A DNA stretch of 64,000 nt from the NCBI GenBank assembly GCA_964396895.1, contig CAYNGJ010000006.1, positions 1-64,000 of the forward strand. The letters are read 5' to 3'. Position numbers and translations under genes: made by a program. The notes under the pieces are model-generated. The model ran no database searches. It was not told the origin of the DNA and saw only the letters and a list, made by a program, of their open reading frames with translations. Positions 52,239-60,791 of this stretch are shown one piece after another. The stretch comes from UBA2334 sp964396895. GTDB lineage: Bacteria > Pseudomonadota > Gammaproteobacteria > Burkholderiales > Burkholderiaceae_C. Positions within the stretch are counted from its first letter, which is position 1. Each line of letters begins with the position of its first letter.

Positions 52239-53680
52239 TGAAAATGGCCACCACCGCTTGGTGGCATTGAATAGTCAGCTATTTTTTCGTCAGCAAATTC
52301 GCTGCGGGCCAGCGCCGCCAGCAGCCGCTCGTGCACCTGGCCAAAGCCACCGTTGCTCATGCACAGCACATGGTCGCCAGGACGAACCTGGGCCAGCACC
52401 TGGTTCACCAGTTCGTCCACACTGTGGGCCACCTGGGCCTGGGCGCCCATGGGGGCCAGGGCCTGCGCGGCATCCCAGCCCAAGCCTGCGGCGTGGCAGA
52501 ACGACAAGTGGGCTTGGGCCAGGCTCCAGGGCAACTGGGCTTTCATGGCCCCCAATTTCATGGTGTTGCTGCGCGGCTCGAACACGGCCAGTATGCGTTC
52601 GGCCTGACGACCCTGGGCGTCGAGCTGGGCGCGCAACCCGTCCACCGTGGTGCGGATGGCGGTGGGGTGGTGGGCGAAATCGTCGTACACCGTGATGTGG
52701 TTCACCTGGCCGCGCACCTCCATGCGCCGCTTCACGTTCTGAAAACCGGCCAAGGCCTCTGCCGCCAAGGCCGGGAAGACGCCCACGTGCTCCGCCGCTG
52801 CCATGGCCGCCAAGGCGTTGAGCTGGTTGTGTGTGCCCGACAACCCCCAGCGCACCCTGGCCACCGGTTGGCCGTGGCGCAGCACGGCGAAATCGCTGGC
52901 ATCTCCCTGGGCCACAAAGTCACAGCTGGCACTGCCAAAGCTGCGCACCTCGCTCCAGACACCTTGGTGCAGCACCCGGGTCAGGCTTTCTTCCAGGCCG
53001 TTGACCACCACCCGACCCAGGCTGGGCACTGTGCGCACCAAGTGGTGAAACTGGCGCTCGATGGCGGCCAGGTCGTCAAAAATGTCGGCGTGGTCAAACT
53101 CCAGGTTGTTGAGCACGGCGGTGCGAGGGCGGTAGTGAACGAACTTGCTGCGTTTGTCGAAAAAGGCGGTGTCGTACTCGTCCGCCTCAATGACGAAGGC
53201 CCCCGTGCCCAGCCGGGCGGACACGCCAAAGTTCAGCGGCACGCCACCCACCAGAAAACCCGGGCGCAGGCCAGCGTGTTCCAGAATCCACGCCAGCATG
53301 GAGGTGGTGGTGGTTTTGCCATGGGTGCCTGCCACGGCCAGCACATGGCGCCCTTGCAGTACGTGTTCGGCCAGCCACTGTGGCCCGCTGGTGTAGGGCG
53401 CGCCTGCGTCCAGAATGGCCTCCATCAGCGGGAATTTGGGGCTGCCATCGGGCAGCCGACCACGAGAGACCACGTTGCCCACCACAAACACGTCGGGCTG
53501 CAGTGCCATTTGATCAGCGCTGTAGCCCTCCAGCAGTTCAATGCCCAAGGCACGCAGCTGGTCGCTCATGGGCGGGTACACGCCGCTGTCACAACCAGTG
53601 ACTCGGTGGCCCGCTTCCCTGGCCAGGGCGGCCACGCCGCCCATGAAGGTGCCGCAAATTCCCAAAATGTGTATGTGCAT
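52232..53680 (-). CDS. mpl: UDP-MurNAc:L-Ala-gamma-D-Glu-meso-DAP ligase Mpl
   Basis: A 482-residue Mur ligase that recycles the murein tripeptide by joining it directly to UDP-MurNAc. N-terminal HILGICGTFMGGVAALA is the Mpl signature; P-loop GTHGKTTTT (118-126); then VIEADEYDTAFFDKRSKF, NLEFDHADIF and DDFAHHPTAI. The C-terminal ~14 codons (ending GGGHFHQ) and stop are encoded by a copy of the dispersed repeat (52241-52288), replacing what would be a variable tail. Confidence 0.95.
   Translation of the reverse strand: MHIHILGICGTFMGGVAALAREAGHRVTGCDSGVYPPMSDQLRALGIELLEGYSADQMALQPDVFVVGNVVSRGRLPDGSPKFPLMEAILDAGAPYTSGPQWLAEHVLQGRHVLAVAGTHGKTTTTSMLAWILEHAGLRPGFLVGGVPLNFGVSARLGTGAFVIEADEYDTAFFDKRSKFVHYRPRTAVLNNLEFDHADIFDDLAAIERQFHHLVRTVPSLGRVVVNGLEESLTRVLHQGVWSEVRSFGSASCDFVAQGDASDFAVLRHGQPVARVRWGLSGTHNQLNALAAMAAAEHVGVFPALAAEALAGFQNVKRRMEVRGQVNHITVYDDFAHHPTAIRTTVDGLRAQLDAQGRQAERILAVFEPRSNTMKLGAMKAQLPWSLAQAHLSFCHAAGLGWDAAQALAPMGAQAQVAHSVDELVNQVLAQVRPGDHVLCMSNGGFGQVHERLLAALARSEFADEKIADYSMPPSGGGHFHQ
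52241..52288 (+). repeat. 48-bp dispersed repeat, copy 9 (3' end of mpl)
   Basis: Plus-strand copy: AAAATGGCCACCACCGCTTG at positions 1-20 and AATAGTCAGCTAT at 30-42. It lies between two convergent genes and encodes the mpl C-terminus in antisense. Confidence 0.8.
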
Positions 53681-53754
53681 GGGCCGATTCTAAGAACTGG
53701 CCGCACCCCACCCCCTGGCCACAGGGGTGGGGTGTGCGGGTTAGTATCGCGCCC

Positions 53755-54357
53755 ATGTGGACCGCAACCGAACCGAACGACATCGCCAACTGCGCCGCAC
53801 GCCTGATTGTGGAAGAAGGCCTGGACTACGGGGCAGCCAAACGGCGCGCCGTGCATCAGTTGGGGTTGCCCGCGCGCACCCGCCTGCCCGACAACCAAGT
53901 GGTGGAGGCGGCCGTGCGCGAGCACATTGCCCTGTTCTGCGCCGATACCCAGCCCGTCGAGTTGACCGCGTTGCGCCAATTGGCACTGGCCTGGATGATT
54001 CGCCTGGCCGAGTTCCGCCCTCACCTGAGCGGGGCGGTGTGGCAGGGCACGGCCACTCGGCTGAACGATGTGTTCCTGCAGCTGTTCTGTGATGACCCCA
54101 AATCCGCCGAGCTGGCGCTGATCAACGGGGGCGCCCACTACACCGCAGGCCGTACACCGGGTTTTAGGGGCGAGGAGGTCGATGTGCTGAGCATGTCCGT
54201 GCGGTGCCCAGGGCTGGACGAGCAGGTGGGCGTTCACTTGCTGATATACGATGTGGACGACTTGCGGGGTGCCCTCAGGCCAGACAGCCAGGGCCGCAAA
54301 CCCCGTGGCGACGCGGCTGCCCTGCGTGCCCTGATGACTGAACCATCCCTCCCTTGA
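53755..54357 (+). CDS. Conserved hypothetical protein
   Basis: A 200-residue soluble protein starting MWTATEPNDIANCAARLIVEEGLDYGAAKRRAVHQLGL, read as two helical blocks. The central part has LRQLALAWMIRLAEFRPHLSG; the C-terminal half (AELALINGGAHYTAG ... VGVHLLIYDVDDLRGA) resembles a nucleotidyltransferase-like alpha/beta fold, but no catalytic motif can be claimed. Divergent from mpl and 19 bases upstream of the tlpA-like gene, probably cotranscribed with it. Confidence 0.72.
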   Translation: MWTATEPNDIANCAARLIVEEGLDYGAAKRRAVHQLGLPARTRLPDNQVVEAAVREHIALFCADTQPVELTALRQLALAWMIRLAEFRPHLSGAVWQGTATRLNDVFLQLFCDDPKSAELALINGGAHYTAGRTPGFRGEEVDVLSMSVRCPGLDEQVGVHLLIYDVDDLRGALRPDSQGRKPRGDAAALRALMTEPSLP

Positions 54358-54376
54358 ACTTGTCCCCACTGCCCCG

Positions 54377-54919
54377 ATGACCACGTCCCCTGCGCCCGAC
54401 CACCTCTCCCGCCGTGCCTGGTTGGGCGTCGCTGTGGCCGCCGGTCTGGCGGGCGCGGGCACCGCCTGGTGGCGCTTGCAACCGACCTCTGAGGCCGAGG
54501 GCGCCCTGCAAGACCTGTGGACGCGTGTGTTTGAGGGGCCGTCGGGCGAGCCCGTGGCCATGTCCAGCTTCCAGGGGCGCCAACTGGTGCTCAATTTTTG
54601 GGCCACCTGGTGTCCGCCATGTGTGGAAGAATTGCCCATGCTCGACCGCTTCCGGGCAGCGCACCATGCCCAGGGTTGGGAGGTGCTGGGGCTGGCGGTG
54701 GACCAGGCCGCAGCTGTTCGGGGTTTCTTGCAAAAACGGCCATTGGGTTTTCCCGTGGCCATGGCCGGGTTGGAGGGGTCGGCCTTGGCCAAGTCCTTGG
54801 GCAACGCCACGGGGGGGCTGCCGTTCACCGTGGTGCTGGATGGTCGAGGCAATGTGGTGCAGCGCAAGTTGGGCAAACTGTCGGAAGCCGACGTGGCGCG
54901 CTGGGCCACACGGGCCTGA
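54377..54919 (+). CDS. TlpA/ResA-family thioredoxin-like protein
   Basis: A 180-residue exported thiol-disulfide protein. The N-terminus has SRRAWLGVAVAAGLAGAG (~11-28), a signal/anchor with a twin arginine. The thioredoxin fold contains the WCPPC active site (W78-C79-P-P-C82) and the cis-Pro loop GGLPFTVVLD. It likely acts in the periplasm in cytochrome c maturation or protein reduction. It sits upstream of accB, where many Burkholderiales also keep aroQ; no aroQ is present here. Confidence 0.9.
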   Translation: MTTSPAPDHLSRRAWLGVAVAAGLAGAGTAWWRLQPTSEAEGALQDLWTRVFEGPSGEPVAMSSFQGRQLVLNFWATWCPPCVEELPMLDRFRAAHHAQGWEVLGLAVDQAAAVRGFLQKRPLGFPVAMAGLEGSALAKSLGNATGGLPFTVVLDGRGNVVQRKLGKLSEADVARWATRA

Positions 54920-55112
54920 TCCAGTTCAAACCGGTGGTCGGCGGTGGCAAATGTTCCATTGACTGGAAATGCTGGTAACCTCGCCCAAATTCTGTCAAAT
55001 GGCGCTTATTGCTTTCTGGCTTGCGCCGAATGCTGCGCTGGTGTGGGAGAGTCAGTGGGCGGGCTTGGCATCAGTGCTCGTGTAAACTGCCCAGAAAATT
55101 TTTCGAAGGTGT

Positions 55113-55134
55113 CGCCAATTGTTGTCAGTTGGCG
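55113..55134. promoter_or_regulatory. Inverted repeat upstream of accB
   Basis: CGCCAA (55113-55118) and TTGGCG (55129-55134) are complementary around a ten-base spacer, 40 bases before the accB ATG, in an AT-rich leader. It may be an operator or leader hairpin for accBC. The 254 bases between tlpA-like and accB contain no gene I can support. Confidence 0.35.
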
Positions 55135-55173
55135 CAATTTAAAGTCAATTGAAGAAATTTCGTTGGAGAGAAC

Positions 55174-55638
55174 ATGGACTTAAGAAAACTCAAAACCCTG
55201 ATCGACCTGGTGTCGGAATCCAACGTGTCAGAGCTTGAAATCACCGAGGCAGAGGGCAAGGTCAGGATCGTCAAGGCCACTGCCGCCAGCCAAATGGCCC
55301 CCATGGTCACCTACGCCCAGGCGGCGCCTGGGCCTGCGCCGAGTCAAATGCCCGTGCTGGCCCCCGCCGTGGATGCGGTGGAGGTGGCACCTGCTGCCCC
55401 CGTCGGTCATGTGGTCAAGTCGCCCATGGTGGGCACGTTCTACCGTTCCGCCAGTCCAGGCAGCAAGCCCTTTGTGGACGTGGGTTCCGTCGTGAAAGAG
55501 GGCGACACCATCTGCATTGTCGAGGCCATGAAAATCCTCAACGAAATCGAGTGCGACAAGTCTGGCACTGTCACCCAAATCCTGATCGACAACGGCGAGG
55601 CGGTGGAATACGGCCAACCCCTGTTTGTGATCGAGTGA
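55174..55638 (+). CDS. accB: Biotin carboxyl carrier protein of acetyl-CoA carboxylase
   Basis: A 154-residue subunit that carries biotin between the carboxylase and transferase of ACC, the first step of fatty acid synthesis. N-terminal helical region MDLRKLKTLIDLVSESN, a Pro/Ala-rich linker (~38-78), and the biotinyl domain with VEAMKILNEIE, biotinylated at K120. RBS GGAGAG at 55163-55168. It is 10 bases upstream of accC. Confidence 0.97.
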   Translation: MDLRKLKTLIDLVSESNVSELEITEAEGKVRIVKATAASQMAPMVTYAQAAPGPAPSQMPVLAPAVDAVEVAPAAPVGHVVKSPMVGTFYRSASPGSKPFVDVGSVVKEGDTICIVEAMKILNEIECDKSGTVTQILIDNGEAVEYGQPLFVIE

Positions 55639-55648
55639 GCGCTTCCCC

Positions 55649-56998
55649 ATGTTCAAAAAAATCCTGATCGCCAACCGCGGCGAGATCGCGCTGCGCATCC
55701 AGCGGGCCTGTCGCGAGATGGGCATCAAGGCCGTCATGGTGTATTCGGAGGCCGACCGGGACGCCAAGTATGTGCGCTTGGCCGACGAGGCCGTGTGCAT
55801 TGGCCCCCCACCATCGGGTCTGAGCTACCTGAACATGCCGGCCATCATTTCAGCGGCCGAGGTGACCGATGCCGAGGCCATTCACCCCGGTTACGGTTTT
55901 CTGAGCGAGAACGCCGATTTCGCCGAGCGGGTGGAAAAAAGCGGCTTCAAGTTCATTGGACCCACCCCCGAATCCATTCGCCTGATGGGGGACAAGGTGT
56001 CCGCCAAGCAGGCCATGATTCGCGCCGGTGTGCCTTGCGTGCCCGGTTCTGAAGGCGCGCTGCCCGACGATCCGGTGGTCATCAAACGCACCGCCAAGTC
56101 CATTGGTTACCCCGTCATCATCAAGGCGGCGGGGGGCGGTGGCGGGCGTGGCATGCGGGTGGTGCACACCGAGGCGGCACTGCTGCACGCGGTGCAGACC
56201 ACCAAGGCGGAAGCCGGTGCGGCCTTTGGCAACCCCGAGGTCTACATGGAGAAGTTTCTCCAGAACCCGCGCCACATCGAAATCCAGATCATGGCTGACC
56301 AGCACCGCAACGCGGTCTACCTGCACGAGCGCGATTGCTCCATGCAGCGGCGCCACCAGAAGGTCATTGAAGAGGCCCCCGCCCCTGGCATTCCGCGCCG
56401 CCTGATCGAGCGCATCGGCGACCGTTGTGCCACGGCATGCAAAAAAATTGGCTACCGGGGCGCAGGCACGTTTGAGTTTTTGTACGAAAACGGTGAGTTC
56501 TACTTCATTGAAATGAACACCCGTGTGCAGGTCGAGCACCCCGTCACCGAGTGGATCACTGGCATTGACATCGTGCGCACCCAGATTGCGGTGGCCTACG
56601 GTGAAAAACTGCCCTTCACTCAGCGCCAGATCCAACTGCGTGGCCACGCCATCGAGTGCCGCATCAACGCGGAAGACCCCTACAAATTCACGCCATCGCC
56701 GGGGCGCATCACCACCTGGCACGCGCCCGGTGGCCCTGGGGTGCGGGTGGACTCGCACGTGTACGCCAATTATTTCGTGCCGTCCAATTACGACTCCATG
56801 GTGGGCAAAATCATCGTCCACGGCGACACCCGCGAGCAGGCCCTGGCCCGCATGCGCTCGGCGCTGGCCGAAACCGTGGTCGAAGGCATCAGCACCAACA
56901 TCCCGCTGCACCGCGAGGTGATGGTGGACGCCAACTTCATTGCCGGTGGCACCAACATTCACTACTTGGAAGAGTGGTTGGCCCAGCGCCAGCGCTGA
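55649..56998 (+). CDS. accC: Biotin carboxylase subunit of acetyl-CoA carboxylase
   Basis: A 449-residue ATP-grasp carboxylase. Motifs: KILIANRGEIALRIQRAC, the Gly-rich ATP lid AAGGGGGRGMRVV (~159-171), HLERDCSxQRRHQK pattern as HERDCSMQRRHQKVIEEAP, and EMNTRVQVEHPVTE. Full usual length. It works with AccB and the AccA/AccD transferase, which are not in the window. Confidence 0.98.
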   Translation: MFKKILIANRGEIALRIQRACREMGIKAVMVYSEADRDAKYVRLADEAVCIGPPPSGLSYLNMPAIISAAEVTDAEAIHPGYGFLSENADFAERVEKSGFKFIGPTPESIRLMGDKVSAKQAMIRAGVPCVPGSEGALPDDPVVIKRTAKSIGYPVIIKAAGGGGGRGMRVVHTEAALLHAVQTTKAEAGAAFGNPEVYMEKFLQNPRHIEIQIMADQHRNAVYLHERDCSMQRRHQKVIEEAPAPGIPRRLIERIGDRCATACKKIGYRGAGTFEFLYENGEFYFIEMNTRVQVEHPVTEWITGIDIVRTQIAVAYGEKLPFTQRQIQLRGHAIECRINAEDPYKFTPSPGRITTWHAPGGPGVRVDSHVYANYFVPSNYDSMVGKIIVHGDTREQALARMRSALAETVVEGISTNIPLHREVMVDANFIAGGTNIHYLEEWLAQRQR

Positions 56999-57010
56999 GC
57001 AAGGCAGACC

Positions 57011-57901
57011 ATGTTCGAACTGGTGTTGCATGTGCCCGAAGAGGGCGTGGAAATGGTCAGCGACGCACTGGAGTCGCTGGATGCGCTGAGTGTGTCGGTG
57101 GAAGATGCCGATGCGCTCACCCCGCAAGAGCACGCCATGTTCGGTGAGCCCGGCATGCCCGCGCCCAAGGCGGGCTGGCAGCGCTCCACCGTGACTGCGC
57201 TGTTCCCCACCCAGGCGTTGGCGGACGAAGCCGCCCGCTTGCTGCAGGTGCAGGATTTTTTCGAGGGCGCAGCGCTGGTGGGCATCAAACCCGTCCCCGA
57301 GCAGGATTGGGTGCGTCTGACGCAATCCCAGTTTGATCCGGTGGGCATCACGCCCTCCTTCTGGATCGTGCCCACCTGGCACGAACCCCCCGCTGCTGCC
57401 GTCCAATGCCTGCGGTTGGACCCGGGACTGGCATTTGGCACAGGGACCCACCCCACCACGCGCATGTGCCTGCGCTGGATTGCCACCCACCCTGTGACTG
57501 GCCAGCGCGTGCTGGACTACGGCTGTGGTTCCGGCATTCTGGCCATGGCGGCCAAGGTGTTTGGTGCTGGCAGCACCGATGCGGTGGACATCGACCCCGC
57601 AGCGGTGTCGTCCACCCAGGTCAACGCCGCCGCCAACCACGTGCCACTCCATGCCGGCCTGCCGGAGTTGGCCCAGGGCCAGTACCAGCTGGTGCTGGCC
57701 AACATCCTGGCCATGCCACTCAAGGTGTTGGCGCCATTGCTCTGTGCACACCTGGCACCGGGTGCCAGCCTGGTGTTGGCGGGGATTCTGTCGCGCCAGG
57801 CCGAGGAACTGCAGCAAGCCTATGCCCCCTGGGTGGATCTGGTGGTGGCGGACGAGCAGGAGGGCTGGATACTGATGACGGCCACCGCGCGCACGCCCTG
57901 A
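57011..57901 (+). CDS. prmA: Ribosomal protein L11 methyltransferase PrmA
   Basis: A 296-residue SAM-dependent enzyme that trimethylates L11. N-terminal L11-recognition domain (~1-95), then DPGLAFGTGTHPTT (137-150), SAM motif I LDYGCGSGILAMAA (168-181) and NILAMPLKVLAP. ATG 57011, 12 bases after accC, as in many proteobacteria. Confidence 0.96.
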   Translation: MFELVLHVPEEGVEMVSDALESLDALSVSVEDADALTPQEHAMFGEPGMPAPKAGWQRSTVTALFPTQALADEAARLLQVQDFFEGAALVGIKPVPEQDWVRLTQSQFDPVGITPSFWIVPTWHEPPAAAVQCLRLDPGLAFGTGTHPTTRMCLRWIATHPVTGQRVLDYGCGSGILAMAAKVFGAGSTDAVDIDPAAVSSTQVNAAANHVPLHAGLPELAQGQYQLVLANILAMPLKVLAPLLCAHLAPGASLVLAGILSRQAEELQQAYAPWVDLVVADEQEGWILMTATARTP

Positions 57902-57908
57902 GGGCACC

Positions 57909-58934
57909 ATGGGCCACATCACCCAGTGCCCACATTGCAGCACCCACTTTCGGGTGGTGGCTGACCAGCTCAAACTGTCCCAGGGCTGGGTGCGTTGTGG
58001 CCAGTGCGGCCAAGAGTTCGATGCCCAGGCCGCGCTGGTGGACTTGGCTGCGTTGACCGCCACCCCGCAGGCGGCCCCCGCCCAGCCCCCTTCAACCACG
58101 TTCCCTCCGCCGCTCCCCGAATCCGATGCCCCGCCTGTGGCGGTGGACATTTTGCTGGACGACGACGCGCCAACGCTGGTTGCCCCCCCCGAGTCCCCTG
58201 TGTCCGCAGCGGCCACCGATCTGTACGAGATGGACCTTGAGCTGCCCGACGTCGGTGATGAGCACGCCGCGCCCCCCGTCGAGCAGGCGGATGCACCACC
58301 CCCTGATGAACCGCCAAGTCACGCCGAGTCAGAAACTGCCTTGGCTGGCCCTTTGGCTGAAGCGCCCCACGATGAGCCCACCGCCGCCGTGGACGCCGAC
58401 GCGCAGGCGGTGCCCGATGTGTCGTTTGTGCGGCAGGCGCGCCGTCGTGCCTTCTGGCAGCGGCCTGTGGTGCGGGTTGGCCTGACGCTGGCGGCGGTGC
58501 TGTTGGTGTTGGCGCTGACCGTGCAGGTGCTCGTCCAGCAGCGGGAACGGCTGGCCGCCGCACACCCCGAGTGGCAGCCGTGGCTCACCGCCCTGTGCGA
58601 GCCCCTGGGCTGCCAGATTGGCCCCTGGCGGGCCATCGAGTCGGTGGTGATCGACGGCTCGGCATTGGTGCGCTTGCGCGACAATGCCTACCGCTTCGAG
58701 GTGAGTTTGCGCAACACCTCCGACTTGGCGCTGGCCGTGCCCGCGCTGGAGTTGAGCCTCACCAACCACCGCGATGAGGTGGTGCTGCGCCGCGTCATCC
58801 TGGCTGAGGAATGGTCAGCCCCCATCACCCAACTGCCCGCCCAGGCCACCCAGATGTTGACCGTGCAAATGGCCCTCACAGCGCCAGAAGACTTGCGCAT
58901 GTCTGGCTACCGGGCGCTGGTTTTTTACCCCTGA
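57909..58934 (+). CDS. Zinc-ribbon, DUF3426 membrane protein
   Basis: A 341-residue protein. The MJ0042-type zinc ribbon has C7-P-H-C10 and C30-G-Q-C33. A long acidic, Pro-rich region (~45-170) follows, then one membrane span (~190-210, VGLTLAAVLLVLALTVQVLV) and the DUF3426 domain (~215-341), probably outside the cytoplasm. No function is established that I know of. It starts eight bases after prmA and precedes the kinase, so it is in the accBC-prmA operon. Confidence 0.87.
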   Translation: MGHITQCPHCSTHFRVVADQLKLSQGWVRCGQCGQEFDAQAALVDLAALTATPQAAPAQPPSTTFPPPLPESDAPPVAVDILLDDDAPTLVAPPESPVSAAATDLYEMDLELPDVGDEHAAPPVEQADAPPPDEPPSHAESETALAGPLAEAPHDEPTAAVDADAQAVPDVSFVRQARRRAFWQRPVVRVGLTLAAVLLVLALTVQVLVQQRERLAAAHPEWQPWLTALCEPLGCQIGPWRAIESVVIDGSALVRLRDNAYRFEVSLRNTSDLALAVPALELSLTNHRDEVVLRRVILAEEWSAPITQLPAQATQMLTVQMALTAPEDLRMSGYRALVFYP

Positions 58935-58948
58935 AAGACACCCCTCAC

Positions 58949-59848
58949 ATGGCCATCCAAATTTGTGGATCCCTCGCTTTTGACACCATCATGGATTTCC
59001 AGGGGCGGTTTGGCGAACAGATATTGCCCGACCAACTGCACATCCTGAACGTGTCCTTCTTGGTGCCCAACCTGCGGCGCGAGTACGGTGGCTGTGCAGG
59101 CAACATCGCGTACAGCCTGCACCAACTGGGTTGCCAGCCCTTGCCCGTGGCCACCGTGGGCAGTGACGGGGAAGGCTACCTGGCCCGATTCGAGGCCCTG
59201 GGCATTTCCACGGCGCATGTGGCGCTGCAGGCCGACAGCTACACCGCCCAGGCCATGATCATGACGGACAAGGACAACAACCAAATCACGGCCTTTCACC
59301 CCGGTGCCATGTCTCAGGCCCACCTGAACCCGCTCAAGTCCGGTGCCGATGTGACGCTGGGCATCATTTCCCCTGACGGGCGCGAGGCCATGCTGGCCCA
59401 TGCCCGCGAGTTTGCTGACGCCGACATCCCCTTTGTGTTCGACCCCGGGCAGGGGCTGCCCATGTTCAACGGCGACGAATTGCGGGAGTTCATCCGCCTG
59501 GCCACCTGGGTCACCGTGAACGACTACGAGGGGCGCATGCTGAGCGACCGCACGGGGCTGGACTTTGCCGCCATGTCCCAGATGTGCCAGGGCCTGGTCG
59601 TCACCTTGGCCGAGCATGGTTGCGATGTGTGGGAGAGTGGCCAGTGCCAGCGGGTGGCCGGTGTCGCCGCCACCCAGGTGGTGGACCCCACTGGTTGCGG
59701 GGATGCGTTCCGCGCGGCCTTGCTGGCGGGCCTGGAGCGGGGATGGGCCCTGACCCGCTGCGCCGAATGGGGCAACCGTGTGGGTGCCATCAAAATCGCC
59801 TGCAAAGGCGGGCAGAACCACGATCTGCGTGATCTTGTTTTTGAGTAA
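58949..59848 (+). CDS. PfkB-family carbohydrate/nucleoside kinase (adenosine kinase-like)
   Basis: A 299-residue ribokinase-fold enzyme. Motif 1 is YGGCAGNIAYSLHQLG (~49-64); motif 2 is DPTGCGDAFRAALLAG (~246-261), with the catalytic Asp in GCGD. The N-terminus ICGSLAFDTIMDF resembles the bacterial adenosine-kinase-like subgroup, but the substrate cannot be fixed from sequence. Start ATG 58949 is 14 bases after the DUF3426 gene. The stop codon touches the dispersed repeat copy at 59847. Confidence 0.88.
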   Translation: MAIQICGSLAFDTIMDFQGRFGEQILPDQLHILNVSFLVPNLRREYGGCAGNIAYSLHQLGCQPLPVATVGSDGEGYLARFEALGISTAHVALQADSYTAQAMIMTDKDNNQITAFHPGAMSQAHLNPLKSGADVTLGIISPDGREAMLAHAREFADADIPFVFDPGQGLPMFNGDELREFIRLATWVTVNDYEGRMLSDRTGLDFAAMSQMCQGLVVTLAEHGCDVWESGQCQRVAGVAATQVVDPTGCGDAFRAALLAGLERGWALTRCAEWGNRVGAIKIACKGGQNHDLRDLVFE

Positions 59849-59894
59849 ATTGGCCGTCAGCGCTCGTCAATAAACAACAGTCAGCTATAAAAAA
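59847..59894 (+). repeat. 48-bp dispersed repeat, copy 10 (3' end of kinase gene)
   Basis: Plus-strand copy: AAATTGGCCGTCAGCGCT at positions 1-18 and CAGTCAGCTATAAAAAA at 32-48. Its terminal A-run provides the left A-tract of the bidirectional terminator that follows. Used as reference for the alignment. Confidence 0.85.
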
Positions 59895-59916
59895 CCCGGC
59901 CTGTGCCGGGTTTTTT
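59891..59916. terminator. Bidirectional Rho-independent terminator
   Basis: AAAACCCGGC (59891-59900), loop CTGT, GCCGGGTTTTTT (59905-59916). The stem CCCGGC/GCCGGG is flanked by A-run and T-run, so it can end transcripts of both the kinase operon and the convergent H1-like gene. Confidence 0.9.
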
Positions 59917-59952
59917 GGGGAGTGAAACAACACCTCACGCCAACGGGTTGGC

Positions 59953-60543
59953 TCAGGGTTTGCTGCTGGTGGGAAAAGGCCAGGCCGCGTGGGGGTTGAG
60001 CTTGGTCTGCGCCGCAGGCTCTTTTTTGGCCGCAGGCTTTTTGCTGGGCACCGCTTTCGGGGCAGGTGCAGGTTTGGCAGCCACCACGGGCTTGGTCACG
60101 GCGGCGGCCTTCTTGGCCGGCGCAGCCTTTTTGGCCACCACCGGTTTGGTCACCGGAGCTGCCTTGGTGGCAGGTTTTGCCACGGTCTTGCTCGCTTTTA
60201 CAGCCTTGGGCGCCGCCACTTTGGCCGCAGGCGCGGCGGGTTTGGCAGCGGCAGCCGCTTTCTTGGCCGGAGCGGCCTTCTTCACGGCGGCGGGCGCTTT
60301 GGCTGCAGGCGCGGCTTTGGGGGTGGCTTTCGAGGCGACCTTGGCAGCGGGTTTTGCGGCTGGCTTGGCGGCCTTCACGGCCTTGGCAGCTGGTGCTGGA
60401 GCGGCCTTTTTGGCGGGAGATTTTTTGGTCACCACCGTTGCAGCGACGGCCGCTTTCACGGGCGCAGGCGCCGCTTTGGCGACGGGTGCCGGTTTTTTGG
60501 CGGGTGCAGCCTTGGCTGCGGTGGGTTTTTTAGCGGTGGCCAT
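59953..60543 (-). CDS. Ala/Lys/Pro-rich histone H1-like protein
   Basis: A 196-residue protein made of PAKKA/AAKPA-type repeats; Ala, Lys, Pro and Val dominate from residue 3 to ~175, and the C-terminus (LNPHAAWPFPTSSKP) is different and conserved-looking. Such proteins resemble the C-terminal tail of eukaryotic histone H1 and bind DNA non-specifically; the family is frequent in Burkholderiales. RBS GGAGAT lies eight bases before ATG 60543. The composition resembles the N-terminal extension of DksA in this window. Confidence 0.88.
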   Translation of the reverse strand: MATAKKPTAAKAAPAKKPAPVAKAAPAPVKAAVAATVVTKKSPAKKAAPAPAAKAVKAAKPAAKPAAKVASKATPKAAPAAKAPAAVKKAAPAKKAAAAAKPAAPAAKVAAPKAVKASKTVAKPATKAAPVTKPVVAKKAAPAKKAAAVTKPVVAAKPAPAPKAVPSKKPAAKKEPAAQTKLNPHAAWPFPTSSKP

Positions 60544-60791
60544 GGGTGGTATCTCCTCGGGTGGGTTGCAAAGAACGTTTCAAGCCGGTGTGGGTGGGTC
60601 TTGCAACGACTCAGTGCACCGCGGACCCCGGTTGATCAACCGGTCAGACGCGGCGGAGCGCTGAATGGGGTGTGCCCATGCCCCAGGCACGCCGCCCACT
60701 GGTGCGCGGGTGCCGCGTACCGGGTGGGGGAGGGCGCATGGGCTCATGGGCGGTGGCGTGTGCATGGCGGGCGTTGGCGACCTGTGGCGCA

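Noticed and set aside
54975..55020. Possible further repeat copy upstream of accB
   Set aside because: Only the GGCGCTTATTG half matches; the GCT at positions 38-40 is missing, so it fails the rule shared by the ten accepted copies.
60544..60791. Short open frames between the H1-like gene and nrdB
   Set aside because: No start signals, domain or codon character; I see no gene in this 248-base stretch.
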